NCBI GenBank assembly: GCA_029891345.1
Contig: CM056994.1
Location: 142,684,457-142,748,456, forward strand
Origin: Dryococelus australis
Taxonomy: Eukaryota > Arthropoda > Insecta > Phasmatodea > Phasmatidae
DNA: 64,000 bases
Reading direction: 5' to 3'
This document shows positions 47,531-58,481 of this stretch, in pieces; within the stretch, counting starts at the first letter, position 1; the number at the start of each line of letters is the position of its first letter. The notes under the pieces are model-generated. The model did not search any database. It was not told where the DNA came from and was given only the letters and a program-made list of their open reading frames with translations. Position numbers and translations under genes: made by a program.

Positions 47531-47929
47531 CGTCTGTCAGAGGTACAGTGAGTTGCTTTACAGCAGCTTTTACTGTGGCATTCTATTACATCCTTAGTTA
47601 TCCAAAGCTATTCAGTCGGACTCACAACTGTTTAGATACTAAGCTCGGGTCAGTCAATCTCGCGCCGCAAGGAAGGCCAATCAGGATTCCCTGTGTAGAT
47701 CGTCTTCCCTAGGTGATGACATATATCCGCAACTGGAACTCGTAGATGGACAGCAGTAGCAGCAACCAGCGGCCGCGGCGATCCAAAGAGGAAAGATGGC
47801 TACCACCCTGGCGACCCCATTTAAATAGTCATGCCGCTCCCCCAATTCCCCTACTTTCATCGTCGATTGAGTGGCTTCTTGTTGCTCGAAATAATGTTGG
47901 CATCGGACATCGCCTCGTTGCCATAACAT
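47531..47929. other. GC-richer unassigned stretch left of the Polinton
   Basis: About 47,700-47,930 is less AT-rich than its surroundings and could hold the Polinton end, but no inverted partner was found on the right. ORFs on both strands overlap and have no recognised motif. Confidence 0.35.
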
Positions 47930-47930
47930 A

Positions 47931-48220
47931 GGTCTGAACCTGCACAGTGCCAGGTAACTGGAGTCTGCATGGATACATGCTTTCATGTCATATTCAAAAC
48001 CTTCATAGTGTCAGATAGCCTCAGTCAGCATATGCATGGGAAGATCAGTGTTAGAATTATCAGAAGTCTGCATCTGTATGGTTTCAGGTAACTGGAGTCT
48101 GCATGCTTACGTGCTTCCGCATCGTTTTCACAATATGCATAGTGTCCAATAACCATAAAGTCTACGCATAGCAAATTTAGCAGGTCTGCACCTTCACAGA
48201 GCTAGTTATCTTCAACCCAG
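47931..48220. repeat. ~133-bp sub-terminal tandem repeat of the Polinton
   Basis: CAGGTAACTGGAGTCTGCAT occurs near 47,951 and 48,084 (133 bp apart), each followed by ATGCTT- and CATA-containing words. A third, decayed unit (AGGTCTGCACCTTCACAGAG) begins near 48,181. TCATAGTGTC..ATAGCC and GCATAGTGTCCAATAACC are the second landmark. Confidence 0.7.
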
Positions 48221-48414
48221 TATTGTGTGTAAGGACAGGCGAGTATACAATGAGTAAGTATGGTAAATAGATATTTTTGAAAAAAAAAACAATACATGTA
48301 CATATCACCCTCTTTAAAACACAATGGTAGGTCCTATTTCAGAAAGTCCATCACATTGATCCAGAAATTGTAGCGGGCAGGGAAACCCCTCCAATTGATG
48401 TAAGCCCTTCCATT

Positions 48415-49225
48415 ATGCCATTTGAGCACCTTTTACACCCAACACACATCTGGAAACTTCGTTGGTTGGATCTCCTCATTGCAGAAATCGCCATGGATGG
48501 GTACGTTGTTCAGATCTTCGATATAGTAGGTCCTCGGAATGTAGTTGTGTGTATGTGGCACACAAAACTGTTTGTGGCTCCTATTCGTTGTGAACCCTTT
48601 CTCGAAGATGCCTTTCTGTATGGAGATGTGCACTACATAGCCTACCCTAGATTTAGGTTTCGGAGTAACATACACAGTCCGAACCAGGGAGTCGTCCTCT
48701 ACATCTTCAGGCTTCATGCGATTGGTCGAGTATACTGTAAAATTATACTCGCGGACAAATTTAGGCATTAGATCAAGCCACTTGTAGCTGCCATTTTCTG
48801 TGAAATGTTTCCACATCTTGCCCTTCAGAGTCATTTTGAACCTCTCGACAATAGATGCTTTGAGATAACTGCACTTGGAATAACAATTTATGTTATGTTT
48901 CTTCATCAGGGCCTTGGACTTTACATTGTAGAATTCCTTGCCCTAGTCTGTTTGCAAATTGGTCGGAAGAATCCATTGTGCAATACATCTGCCATGGTTT
49001 TGGTAACATCAGATGCATATTTCGACTTGACCAGCCTGGCTCAGGCGAAATTGCTATAGGCATCGATCACTTTGAACTTGTATTTGTAGCCCTTGTTGAC
49101 TTGAGTATACAGCATCATCTCGACGAAGTAAGCTTGAAATAGGTCATTCATTCTACAAATCATGACCTTGCGATGGCAGCAGTTGTGCCTGGCGACCACA
49201 TGTAGTTCGTGGGCGATTCCCATTC
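48415..49225 (-). pseudogene. Polinton integrase (rve/DDE) pseudogene
   Basis: The minus strand codes for the Polinton/retroviral-type integrase that inserts the element. A first fragment (about 49,225-49,041) contains NDLFQAYFVEM and NKGYKYKFKVIDAYSNFA; here the first catalytic aspartate, usually in a WQAD-like motif, appears as tyrosine. A middle stretch (about 49,040-48,910) contains NLQTD followed by a stop, GKEFYN, keeping the second aspartate but needing a frameshift near 48,965. The last fragment (48,906-48,433) contains KASIVERFKMTLKGKMWKHF with the third catalytic residue (E), then YKWLDLMPKFVREYN. It ends in a C-terminal barrel-like region ending TYYIEDLNNVPIHGDF and EEIQPTKF. Three pieces, one lost catalytic residue and a premature stop make it non-functional. 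Confidence 0.85.
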
Positions 49226-49239
49226 GACTCACTGTATCT

Positions 49240-49889
49240 AACCTCCCTCCTTCAGTTCTTCGATAATCGATATAATCTCGTTGGTAAGTAATTTCCAACC
49301 CTTTGCGAAGCTACAAGTAGTCGTGATCTATCCACCAGTTCGTTCGGGCCGTCCCAAAGCATGTAGTCGATGTTCATGTCACTCTCTATCTGTTTCAGAC
49401 CGCCGGCACTTTCAGTGCTTTTCTGTAAACTCCCTGATATCCTTGCAAAATACTAGTTTGTAAATCCTGGGCGTTCAAAGTGTTCTGTAATCACCAACTC
49501 GAATGATATCGCTTGGTAGAAACTATTTCATATGCACCAGGGAACAATTTATAACTATACCATACATTGTTACATTAGTATGGCATGTGTACGATCGTAG
49601 GTACCGCCGAAGCAGAGCATTACATTTCAGGACTTTGTTCCATGCCTTTGTGTTGTGTGCCAAATGTGCATTCGATTCATCATCTCGATTTGTCTGTACA
49701 TCATCATGATTACGTCTTCATGGCTATGGGTTGTCCATCGCTATCCCTGAGTACATCGATACGGCGAGTAATAGGATTAAAATATTCTTCATATATAAGG
49801 TCGCATGAAATTTTGTCTTTCTTAGCATGCAAATACTTTCAGCGAACTGAGTGTATCGTTCGATGTAAGTCGTTGGCACTATCAGACAT
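49240..49889 (-). pseudogene. Conserved Polinton ORF of unknown function, pseudogene
   Basis: It starts at 49,889 (MSDSANDLHRTIHSV) with KYLHAKKDKIS and YEEYFNPITRRIDVL, a helical N-terminal segment. Frameshifted middle fragments contain LFPGAYEIV and DLQTSILQGYQGVY. The C-terminal part has MLWDGPNELVDRSRLLVASQ (near 49,360-49,305), then NEIISIIEELKEGG and a stop at about 49,240. A helical N-terminus, a PG.YE..-type core and a W.DPNELVDRLRLL-like C-terminus are, in my memory, a recurrent gene immediately upstream of the integrase in insect Polintons. Its biochemical role is unknown to me. It reads in the same direction as the integrase and ends within about 15 bp of it. Confidence 0.6.
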
Positions 49890-49924
49890 CTTACTGAATA
49901 CAAATGTTTACTTTTGCTCTCTTT

Positions 49925-50430
49925 TAAATGTTTAGTCGCGAGTCTCCGTCAAAATATTTTCAATCTTGCCCAGGCATTCACTGCAGAGATCTAATATGTC
50001 CCTTCCGTATTTTTGAATATCCGGTTTCGTGGCGAGGTGTGAAATCAAGGTATCGAATGTATGCTCTATAGAATTGTTAAGCACTTTTAGTTCCTCTTCA
50101 TTTTGTGCAGATTCCAAATTCAATCTGCCGGCAAATTGCCTTCAAAGACTCGTTATGTGCTCGTCCATGACCATCATATCGCAAACGATCTCGGTCTTCA
50201 CGCGATCCATCTTTGCCCCGAGCTCGGACAAGTAAGTTCAAAAGAATTCGCTCTGAACAGCCAATACATTGCGTAATTCCGAGATGAAGTCATTATCAGT
50301 TTCGAGAACGAAATGTTCAGTAGCAGCATCTTTGGACTGTTCAGATTTGCCAATGTTTCGCATTATTCTTCCACCAGCATCACAAGTTCCATCATTTCTT
50401 GCTACAAAACAACCTGCATCTTACAGGATA
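49925..50430 (-). pseudogene. Coiled-coil-like Polinton ORF, pseudogene
   Basis: The minus-strand frame 50,123-49,932 is open (QNEEELKVLNNSIEHTFDTL..., ending ENILTETRD). It is preceded, after a frameshift and a stop, by VLETDNDFISELRNVLAVQ and MDRVKTEIVCDMMVMDEHI (50,400-50,160). The pattern is acidic, helical and leucine-spaced, with few aromatic residues, suggesting a coiled coil. It lies between the ATPase and the conserved ORF, in the same direction. I do not recognise the family. Confidence 0.45.
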
Positions 50431-50459
50431 TCGTATTTCGATATCCTGTAATTTATTCT

Positions 50460-50905
50460 CGACTGTTGGTTATGAACTGATTGAATCCACATTGGTACCT
50501 GTCCTTATATAGAGGCCAGTCTTTTACAATCGTTAAAAGTATGTACTTGTCTTTCCAGTATAAGGAGCACAGACACTTGAACTCTGATTACATAATGTCC
50601 ATATTAAATTGGTCATTGTCATTGTAGGGGAAATGACCCTTGCCTTTCACAGTTTCCAGTACTTGTGCCAGTCGTTGGTATTTCCGTATTTGGAGATGTT
50701 TGGAGTAGAGTTACACATTCTCGAACCGAAGGCCATTCTCTTCTTCTAGCAGGTTAAGTAGAGCACATATTTTCCAACAATTTGATGGTCCAGTGATGAT
50801 GCAGTGCACTGTATTCAGAAATATGCTTCCATGTCGCGATTCGTGGAAGATAAATTCATCTTCAGCATGAAGGTGTATTGGTAGAGTTGCATATTGCTTG
50901 ACAAA
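50460..50905 (-). pseudogene. Polinton packaging ATPase (FtsK/HerA-type) pseudogene
   Basis: The minus strand reads DEFIFHESRHGSIFL, then CIITGPSNCWKICALLNLL near 50,800-50,755. It occupies the place of a Walker A loop, normally GP..CGKT, but the invariant glycine is W and the threonine is I, so nucleotide binding should be lost. GLRFENV follows, then a stop, LYSKHLQIRKYQRLAQVLE and GHFPYNDNDQF (about 50,740-50,600). These words match the N-terminal half of the A32-like ATPase that pumps DNA into Polinton/adenovirus-like capsids. The Walker B part was not located, and the frame degrades beyond 50,600. Confidence 0.7.
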
Positions 50906-50934
50906 ATGTGTGTTACAACTACTATCCTGCAGTG

Positions 50935-51030
50935 TGAAGTGTGGTGCTGATTGTGGTGCATGTGGTAATGATTTTAGTGTTTGTGATGCTGATTTTAGTG
51001 TTTGTGGTGCTGATTGTGGTTACTTAGAAT
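50935..51030. repeat. ~24-bp minisatellite between the divergent Polinton blocks
   Basis: TGATGCTGATTTTAGTGTTT-like units repeat three to four times (GTGGTGCTGATTGTGGT, TAATGATTTTAGTGTTTG, TGATGCTGATTTTAGTGTTT, GTGGTGCTGATTGTGG). The tract lies at the junction where minus genes (left) and plus genes (right) diverge. Confidence 0.7.
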
Positions 51031-51344
51031 CTTTGCTTAAATTTTTATAATGTTTCTTTATAGCATCCCTTTGTGTAAACTGATGTTGACAAAGTTTACG
51101 TTGAAATGGCATTCTTGAAGTTTAAATCCTGCAAGTCGTTATTTCACGTTCACACACACTGTGCAGAGCTGCGAATGCTTTACCGCAGAAACGACAAAGC
51201 AGATGCATCATTTGCACTTTATGTCCGTACTGTTCCCAGTCTATAATGACAGTGAAACGAAAATGTATAAAACATACTTATTTATATGTTTTTAGGTCAG
51301 TTTGCTTGGATTTCTCGAAGAAGTTAGACCATTATTGGAAGTGG

Positions 51345-51713
51345 GATGGTTGATATGCTGATCAACAATCTACCGTTCGAGCTGCACATTCGTAAATGCA
51401 AGTTCTGTGAGCTGGTACCCCACCTAGCTTAAAGGTTGGCTGTGGCGATAAGGACACCAATGCGCTGAACGAGGCATCCAAACAATACGACACAGCCTAT
51501 TTACAGCACAAATATCTGGAAACCCGACTCCATGCAGACAAGACACTTCCACAGAAGGCCAACGAGATAAGAAAATCATTACATATCGGGCTCGGAGAAA
51601 AAATAGCATTGTGGGAAGTTTCCAATGTGATGAAGGCCAAAGTGAAGATGGGCTTGGGTGCAAAGAGCAAGTGCAAGATGCAAGTGAAACGAAAAGTTGT
51701 GAAAAAGGGATGA
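51345..51713 (+). pseudogene. Polinton PLA2-like capsid-associated protein, pseudogene
   Basis: After a frame break, the plus strand contains LINNLPFELHI near 51,360, then GCGDKDTNALNEASKQYDTA (51,433 onward) and YLQHKYLETRLHADKTL. It ends in a basic, lysine-rich tail (AKVKMGLGAKSKCK..KRKVVKKG, TGA at 51,711). The NALNEA..YD.AY arrangement matches the parvovirus-VP1-style phospholipase A2 core (L.EACKEHD..Y). The catalytic histidine-aspartate pair appears here as tyrosine-aspartate, and one active-site cysteine as serine. In viruses such domains breach the endosomal membrane; here activity should be lost. It opens the plus-strand morphogenesis block. Confidence 0.65.
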
Positions 51714-51715
51714 AA

Positions 51716-51990
51716 AGCACGCAAGTCCAAGAAAGCATCTACCCACGGTTTTTTTCCCTTGATTTGCCTGCACTCGGAGACCTTGGGGTTCTAATCGGAG
51801 CTATGAGTGGTATCATCAGAGCAGTCAACACAGCATCGAACTAACTGAAGCAGTTGTCCGAGGCTCAAAGACATAATGCGAATATCGAAGCTATCGCCAT
51901 GGGTAAAAAAAAACAGCCAATGCCCCTACCTAAGAATATACCCATTAGCAGGTGGAAATGTGCAAAATCCACACATCAGGAAGAGGCTCT
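51716..51990 (+). pseudogene. Polinton pVI-like minor virion protein, pseudogene
   Basis: The frame ending at 51,844 holds LPALGDLGVLIGAMSGIIRA then VNTASN and a stop. The frame continues beyond it with LKQLSEAQRHNANIEAIAMG. A Gly/Ala/Leu-rich hydrophobic stretch followed by an amphipathic K-Q-L.E..RHN segment is the layout of small membrane-active minor capsid proteins that accompany Polinton and adenovirus-like capsids. It overlaps the PLA2-like frame and abuts the protease, as in a polycistronic late block. Confidence 0.6.
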
Positions 51991-52372
51991 AATGAAATCT
52001 CTACCGAAGCGACTGCTCACGAAAGTGAATTAGGAACTGTTTGCGCTCAAATGGAAGATATCAAATTTTAGAGGAGTGTTCATGCGATGTGCTTTGCCCC
52101 CTAAACTAAAATGTAATAAGTGTGCCATAATGAATCTGGACGCGACAGCCGGGCCTGGTATTCGTTGGGTATCTTATGTTAAACATGGCAAATGTGCCAA
52201 CTACTACGATAGCTTCAGTAATTTGTGTCATCGACCCGAGCTGTGAATGTGCCTGAAAAAATTGCAAACTGACTTACAACTACGTGATGGAGCAGATACT
52301 GAACATGTGGAACTGCGGACAATTGCGTCTTTGCTTTCTGGTTCGCTCATTCAAGTAAGTGAATAAAATGAC
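51985..52372 (+). pseudogene. Polinton adenain-like cysteine protease (C5/C48-type) pseudogene
   Basis: Fragments in order: LPKRLLTKV, stop, FRGVFMRCALPPK, CAIMNLDATAGPGIRWVSYV, YYDSFSNL then PEL and a stop, and WNCGQLRLCFL near 52,310-52,345. The GPGTHWV-type segment that supplies the catalytic histidine reads GPGIRWV (His to Arg), and the C-terminal CG..C-type segment is disturbed (CGQLRLC). The acidic residue block YYDSF is retained. This protease matures capsid proteins in Polintons and adenoviruses. Here the loss of the catalytic histidine plus stops makes it dead. It sits between the pVI-like and minor-capsid-like genes. Confidence 0.8.
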
Positions 52373-52387
52373 TATACATTAGCAGAC

Positions 52388-52850
52388 TTGGCTGGTCGCA
52401 ACTCCAAGCTGTGTGGTGTACATTATCCTGTACTCGACCTGGAGTGGGAATGGTGCATATGTTTGGTTGATTTTCAAATATACAATGCGATAGCTGTTAA
52501 AAAAAAACTGCAAAACGTATCTCGTGAAATAGTTTCCTATGAAGTGTCGCTGCCCATAGGCTCTTACAAATTAGGCAACTTTGCAAGATACATCGAAGAT
52601 TCGCTCTCTCCCGATACATAATTCGAACTACACGTAAATTCCAATACTCTTAAGAGTATCGTCAGATACAACGAAGAAATCGATTTTACGAAACCGGATT
52701 CCATCGGACTGACGATGGGGTTCAAGCTCCGCATATACAAAGCTGGAAAATCCACGAATCGTCGCAACCCATAAATATCTTGTATTTTAATGTAATACGT
52801 ATAAACTGCAATTTGGCGAGAGGCAGGCCGATGGCATGGATCTCCTAATA
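52388..52850 (+). pseudogene. Polinton minor-capsid-like (penton-type) protein, pseudogene
   Basis: One frame (52,388-52,621) contains WEWCICLVDFQIYNAIAV and SLPIGSYKLGNFARYIEDSL. After a stop the frame continues with NSNTLKSIVRYNEEIDF, PDSIGLTMGFKLRIY (to about 52,772), and then about 25 more codons with VIRINCNLARG. The order DF.TYN.I, IP.GSYEI..I..YL, NTLKS, SIG..LGF, V.R..CN is characteristic of a conserved Polinton virion protein, thought to be a minor jelly-roll protein. The pentonal role is an inference. The frame is broken at least twice. Confidence 0.7.
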
Positions 52851-52891
52851 AAGTAAAATGAATAGGAAATAAAATGTAACACCCTAAACAT

Positions 52892-53031
<140 letters not shown>

Positions 53032-53639
53032 AGCATTTTATATAAAATGCCAATGTTTTTGTTAAAAACAATCCTATGTTGTGAAAAGTAATTTTATCCG
53101 AGCTCACTAAGGCTTGAGGCTTGCTTGCGTGTAAACAATCTAGGTGCCAATCTCCGCTGGGATTTCATTTCGCTTATATTAACGGAAACTATTTGAAGTT
53201 TGTAGCCCAAAATATGTCTTCAGCTGCACCAACCCAAACTTTGTCGCAACCAAATAATAACAACAAAATAATTTGGTTTCAACAACAAAATATTTTACTG
53301 CCCCCATACACACGATGAATTTTATTGATACAAACAAACTTTGTTTGATTCAAAGTAACATTTTTCTTTGTGTTTGATCAAACTTATGAGAGACTAATTT
53401 GTTTCACCTGTACAATAAGGACACGAATATGACATGACTGGTGAATGGTTACGACATTCAGTTTTCGGGTTGATACTTTCACGTTGCTGGTCAAAAATTA
53501 CTTCTTATCTTATAAACTAAAACAACAGATTAATGATTTCCTGGGATAGTGGTATATTGGTACGAAATTTTCAGTTCGGATGCTTGTATATTACGTGCAC
53601 GCTGTGCAGGATAAGGTGTTTAACGACTACCGATGAGTT
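53032..53639. other. Unassigned stretch
   Basis: No gene or repeat recognised. The short plus ORF 53,121-53,318 has no familiar motif. Confidence 0.4.
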
Positions 53640-53892
53640 GTTGAGTTGAAAGATTTGGGCGGCTCTTAACAACGAGGTATTCAGAGCCGATAGGGTGAAA
53701 TGAGGCGAGAACCGAGTAGAGCCGGAATGCAAAGGCGCGGTAAACGGGAGATCCCCGAGAAAACCCACCGACCAGCGGGCATCGTCCGCCCAATTCCTAC
53801 TTGCGAAAATCCGAAGTGACTCGGCCGGGGATTGAAGTCTATTCTCATTGTTGGAACGCGAGCATACTAACGTCTCAGCTATTGCGGCCCTG
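53640..53892 (-). mobile_element. tRNA-derived SINE, third copy
   Basis: The minus strand begins AGGGCCGCAATAGCTGAGAC, with a degraded A box (TAGCTGAGACG) and B box (ACTTCAATCCC). The body shares GACGATGCCCGCTGGTCGG, TTTTCTCGGGGATCTCCCG and CCTCGTTGTTAAGAGCCGCC with the copies at 28.1 and 30.94 kb. It is more diverged in the head than the 30.94-kb copy. A clean target duplication was not found. Confidence 0.75.
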
Positions 53893-56800
53893 ACTACCAA
53901 CGAACACGGGCTGCCAACTGTAACAGGAATTTTCGGTTTTCTGCCAAAACTCGTTGGGTTAGTAAGTTTCATGTTTGTTGTTAGAGTATGATTCTTAGAT
54001 AGCCGTTACATTGTTTCCTTCTGAAATCACTAAGCAATAAACCCGTTCCTTTGTACTAGGGAGAATAAATTATTCGGTAGTTATTGGTTATTGGATGTTA
54101 AAATTCGTGTTATGTAGCAACTCCATTATGTAGCTCTTTGTGTGTTCTACAGAATGGTATGGTAGATGCAGAAAAAATGTGAAATATACAAATACGAAAG
54201 ACTATTTAATAGAAACAAACTTATGGGAATCATACAAAAGATTCCAGTATGTGAAAAAGTTGTTTTAAAGAATAATATTTTTTAAACATGCAATACCTTT
54301 TATTTATTTGTGATATTACACGACTACTCCTCCCCCCTTTTTCACACCGTCAAAAGAACATATCATGTACCGTTGCCTAGCAAATATTGTGCTGTATGTA
54401 AATAAAAGTGTGATCCAGCAGTTTTCCATGCCGTAGTAAGAGTTTTCTTGTCTTTCGCAATATTTTGAATTTGGTTGCAATTACAATGTTAGCGAGGCGT
54501 GTAAATCCTTTCATTTCGCCAAAGACAAAGTTGAATATTATAGATGTGCATTCTATTGTGTCGGTACGTACTGAAGATGCTTTGAAGTAATTATATTTCA
54601 AGTGCAATAGTAAAACTCCTTATAAAAGGCCCAAAAATACATGTTTTTTTAAATACCAGAAATATGGTAATTTGAAATATGCTCATATTATTATTATTGT
54701 CTATATTGGAGCTACAAATGTACATCTTGCAGATTTAGGCAAGTAATAAACATTCTACGTAGGCTACCAGGCTTATTATTAATAGTGGACTAAACTATTA
54801 GTTTGAATTCCTTGCATTTTACTATAAAAATTACGTACCATTCTCTGCATATAAATTAATTTTGGTGGGAGATAAGATAGGGATCCAAACGAAGGCTCGT
54901 CTTTTTTGTAGCTGCCACTTTACATTAGGCCTGAAATAGAATCGTGCTACAGTTACTGAAAGAAACAGAACAAAGTTGTTTGTTTTCTTCTCCAGAGAAG
55001 ACGAAAAGGAGGTACGTTATAGGGTATATTCTGTAGTTACTAATGTTAACGTCTTTGTCATAGCATGATAATACAACACAAGATGCAATTGAACATGCCT
55101 TATCCTGCCCACAGTGGGCACTGGGCAGTTCACAGCAAAGTGTAGTAACTTCGGACGAATTAAAAAATTCTGGTCGACGGGAAATGCGTGACAAGTACAG
55201 TCAGCAGATTTTCTAGAACTTTTAATATATTTGATGTAATGATAATTTGTGTTATATAATTCTGTGTCAATGGTCGTATCACAAATGTATGTTGTGTAGG
55301 GTTGGAGAGTAAATTAATAGTCGTAATAATAAATAACCTAATGTTGTGTGGGTAAAGCTATAGGGGCTGCAATAGTCACACCCACTTGGTTTTGCTTATT
55401 TGTCATATTGCATATTAACATGGAAATTGGAGGGCTTGCGTCCGTATTGATGGTACCTATCTAGCTGTGTGAAATGCAGAGTACCAAACCAAGCTTATCC
55501 TAAGTGAATTACAGGGGTATGTATGCTGATTCTCTTATCACATTTCGGAAAAAGCATAATGAATAACAGGAATCAATTACTAATTAAATAGTGCACTTTA
55601 ACTGCATTTCACTATAGGTGAATCACAAAGGGTGTCTGAGCAGATACGCTATTGTGAGTCGGAATACGAACAATAAGGACTCGCAGAACTAAATCTTATT
55701 TTATCTTATTTTGAGACAATTTAATTACTGTACCGTATCTTACTCCTGTTAGTCCTTATTGCACGTTGTGAAATGTGAAATAGTACATCAGCACACCCCA
55801 TCTATCATGAAGTTAGGTTAGGTCTGGTCTTCATGAAATTAATGTGGTGAAACGACATAATTTAGGAAATGAAAGTAGTTCTAATTAAACACAAAGTCGG
55901 TTATTTTATGCATTTCTTTCTAGGGATACAGTAAGTTCTTAGTTACTGTTAATTTTATTAGGCACAGTACAAAACTTAGCCTACAGGAGTTTGGTGGCCA
56001 TGGTGAAAATAAATTTGCATTTTATATACAAATTTAATAACTAAAACACAAAACCAGAAAAATACGTGTTAAAACCTACAGCCACTACCTATTATGAAAC
56101 AAGTGCAATGATTTTACTGCCAATAATGTGGTTCTCCAACACAATTTTGCATAGTAATCGTCATACAAGATATATACTCGAACTTGAGACTGCAGCTCTG
56201 CGTTTATATTAAATTCTCAGGGAAGAACGCAACAAATCATTAAAAGATGTGCCATTAAAGCACAACAAGTAATAACAGATTCACTCTTCGACATACAAAA
56301 TACAAATTAAACAATGCAAAATTGAGTAATAGCTGTACTTCTTCCATAGCAACTGCCTAGCAACGAGTTGTTTGCATCCAATATGGTGGCACATAGGAAT
56401 ATCCATTGCAGACGACTTCAACAGCGTATAGAGAGTTCTGGAGGTGAGTGATACAGGCACAAGAATTCTGGAGGCGTTTTCATAGATGTGATGGGGTGGG
56501 GAGCTCAAGGCAGCGAGGAATGTAGGCGCAAGGTGACATACACGGGAGTATTTTAATGCGGTGTCGAGGAAGTAACTCTAAGTACGAGTCGCCGTCTTAC
56601 AAAAATATCTATAACATTTATACCGTGGAAAGGGTTTAAGGGTAATTATTTTGTCAAGTTGCAAGGTAGGGGAAGGCAATAATAGCAGTAAATTACAAGT
56701 AATAAATCAATTACTTAACTAGCCACAAGGCTGAAAATGCAAACCCTGAACACGTTGGAAGCGACACCAGTGTGTAGGGGAAAGGGAGTGTCCAAAGCCA

Positions 56801-58360
56801 CATTTAAGAATAATTGAAAAATAAATCCCCAAGGCTAGGTGGTAGACACTGGAAGAAGGGAGTTTGTATTGAGCGTGCTTCAGTTCAGTGAACGCTTGAT
56901 AACGTGCCAGAAAAGATTATTGTTAAAACTTATGTTACGGTATAGGGAGTGGTCTGCTGGCTGAAACATAAAAGTGGTTGTATCTTTACTGTGTTTCGCA
57001 TATGCCGCCAGTGAGTATTGCGAGATTAAACATAGTAATTAAAAAAAAGGAACACAAATAGAACACAAGTTCGTAATGGAGGCGCTAGGGCGATAGAAAA
57101 CAATGTGTTTGCAGTTGGCAGTGCCGGACGGTGCGAGCTCAACTGTCAGGAAATAACAGTGATGTGATTGAAACAAGGCTCATGAGGCGTGCTATGTGTA
57201 GTTATGTTAGCTAAAAGTTATAATACTGGAATAAAGCATCGCTAATATACACATATAAGTATTCCTAACATCATATAATATACACTAAGTGAACATATCA
57301 AAGGAAAATATATAAAGGCTATAGGTATAGAATGCACCATATGGTGACTATTAATTGACTCATTGTGTGTTTTATACAATCTCTGTAAGATTATTTGAAA
57401 TCGTATTCCTAATACTATATAATGAAATACATTCAATTAAATTGATTAATATACACTGAGAAAAACGCCCGTTGCTATAAAATTGGAGAGAGTTCATTGC
57501 GTGTAGTTGGTAGCACTTTCCACTATGGCGTAAGTTCTCTCATTATTGGGAAAGTTCAGTACTGTGTAGCACTCAAGAATGATTGAGAACATGCCTGTCT
57601 ATTCACACTGAGAAGCTCAAATAGTGGTATTTAGTTAAATGCTTGTTTTGTGTGATAAAGTTTTGTCACTTACACTTTGAAGATGAATTGTTTTTCACTT
57701 TCTGTTTCGTAGAATATTGAGAGTTAAGTGCACGCTACATGCAAAATGTTTTTAACTCGATTTGCCCAGTGGCAGTAAAACAATATATCTATGCCTAAAG
57801 TTAGGCGTTACTAAAATTACAAAATTGTAATATACAAACCCATTACTGTTGTGGACAACAAAATATCATACAAAATATACGCTGTTATTAGCATACTTAA
57901 TATATAAAATATAATATAGTTACAATTGTCTTTCTCATTAAAGGTTTTGTTTGAAAAAAAAAATTTGTCACAAGTACGCAGATAACAACAGAACATCATA
58001 GAAAATCTTCAGGTAAAAGTTAGGGAAAATAAAAAGGAGTACTCTTCTTACAGCTAATTTAAATACTAGAAATATTATTACATACATATATGTGTTTGTT
58101 ATTGAAGAAACCATGAAGTTTCTTATTACGAGACTAGAAGTAAGTAAAAAATGCTGTACACATAAACATTACTGCTCTTAAGGCAGGAAGTAAATTACAA
58201 AAATAGCAATCATAAAAGTATAGCAAGAATATTTGCGATTGTAAGATAGTATTTCGTTTATTTTAACTGCTAATACCAGGAGGAATGTTATCTCAAGTGA
58301 TAATATACATTGAAAAGTAAATAAATACCACTTGGTCTAAATAGTAATGAACTTGATTTC
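53893..58360. other. AT-rich DNA with no recognisable gene
   Basis: No coding stretch, RNA or complete transposon recognised in about 4.5 kb. ORFs are below 90 codons without familiar motifs. A GTTAGGTTAGGT word (55,812) is only two telomere-like units and is not called a telomeric tract. Confidence 0.5.
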
Positions 58361-58380
58361 AATACAATTAGGGAAATCGA

Positions 58381-58425
<45 letters not shown>

Positions 58426-58439
58426 TTCCCTAATTGTAT

Positions 58440-58470
<31 letters not shown>

Positions 58471-58481
58471 TTCCCTAATTG

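Larger units (their letters stand above)
47930..52860. mobile_element. Maverick/Polinton, decayed and incomplete
   Basis: One segment carries remnants of eight Polinton-type genes in two divergent blocks. Minus strand: ATPase (about 50.9-50.5 kb), coiled-coil ORF, conserved Polinton ORF, integrase. Plus strand: PLA2-like protein, pVI-like protein, adenain-like protease, minor-capsid-like protein. Integrase next to sub-terminal repeats (47.93-48.22 kb) suggests the left end is near 47.9 kb. The right side stops at a (TA)n tract at 52.89 kb. No DNA polymerase B core or major capsid protein is seen, and complete elements are 15-20 kb, so well over half is missing. Nearly every frame has stops or shifts. 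Polintons are both transposons and virus-like elements; this one is an inactive fossil. Confidence 0.85.

Noticed and set aside
55812-55823. Telomere-like GTTAGGTTAGGT
   Set aside because: Only two TTAGG units; expected by chance.
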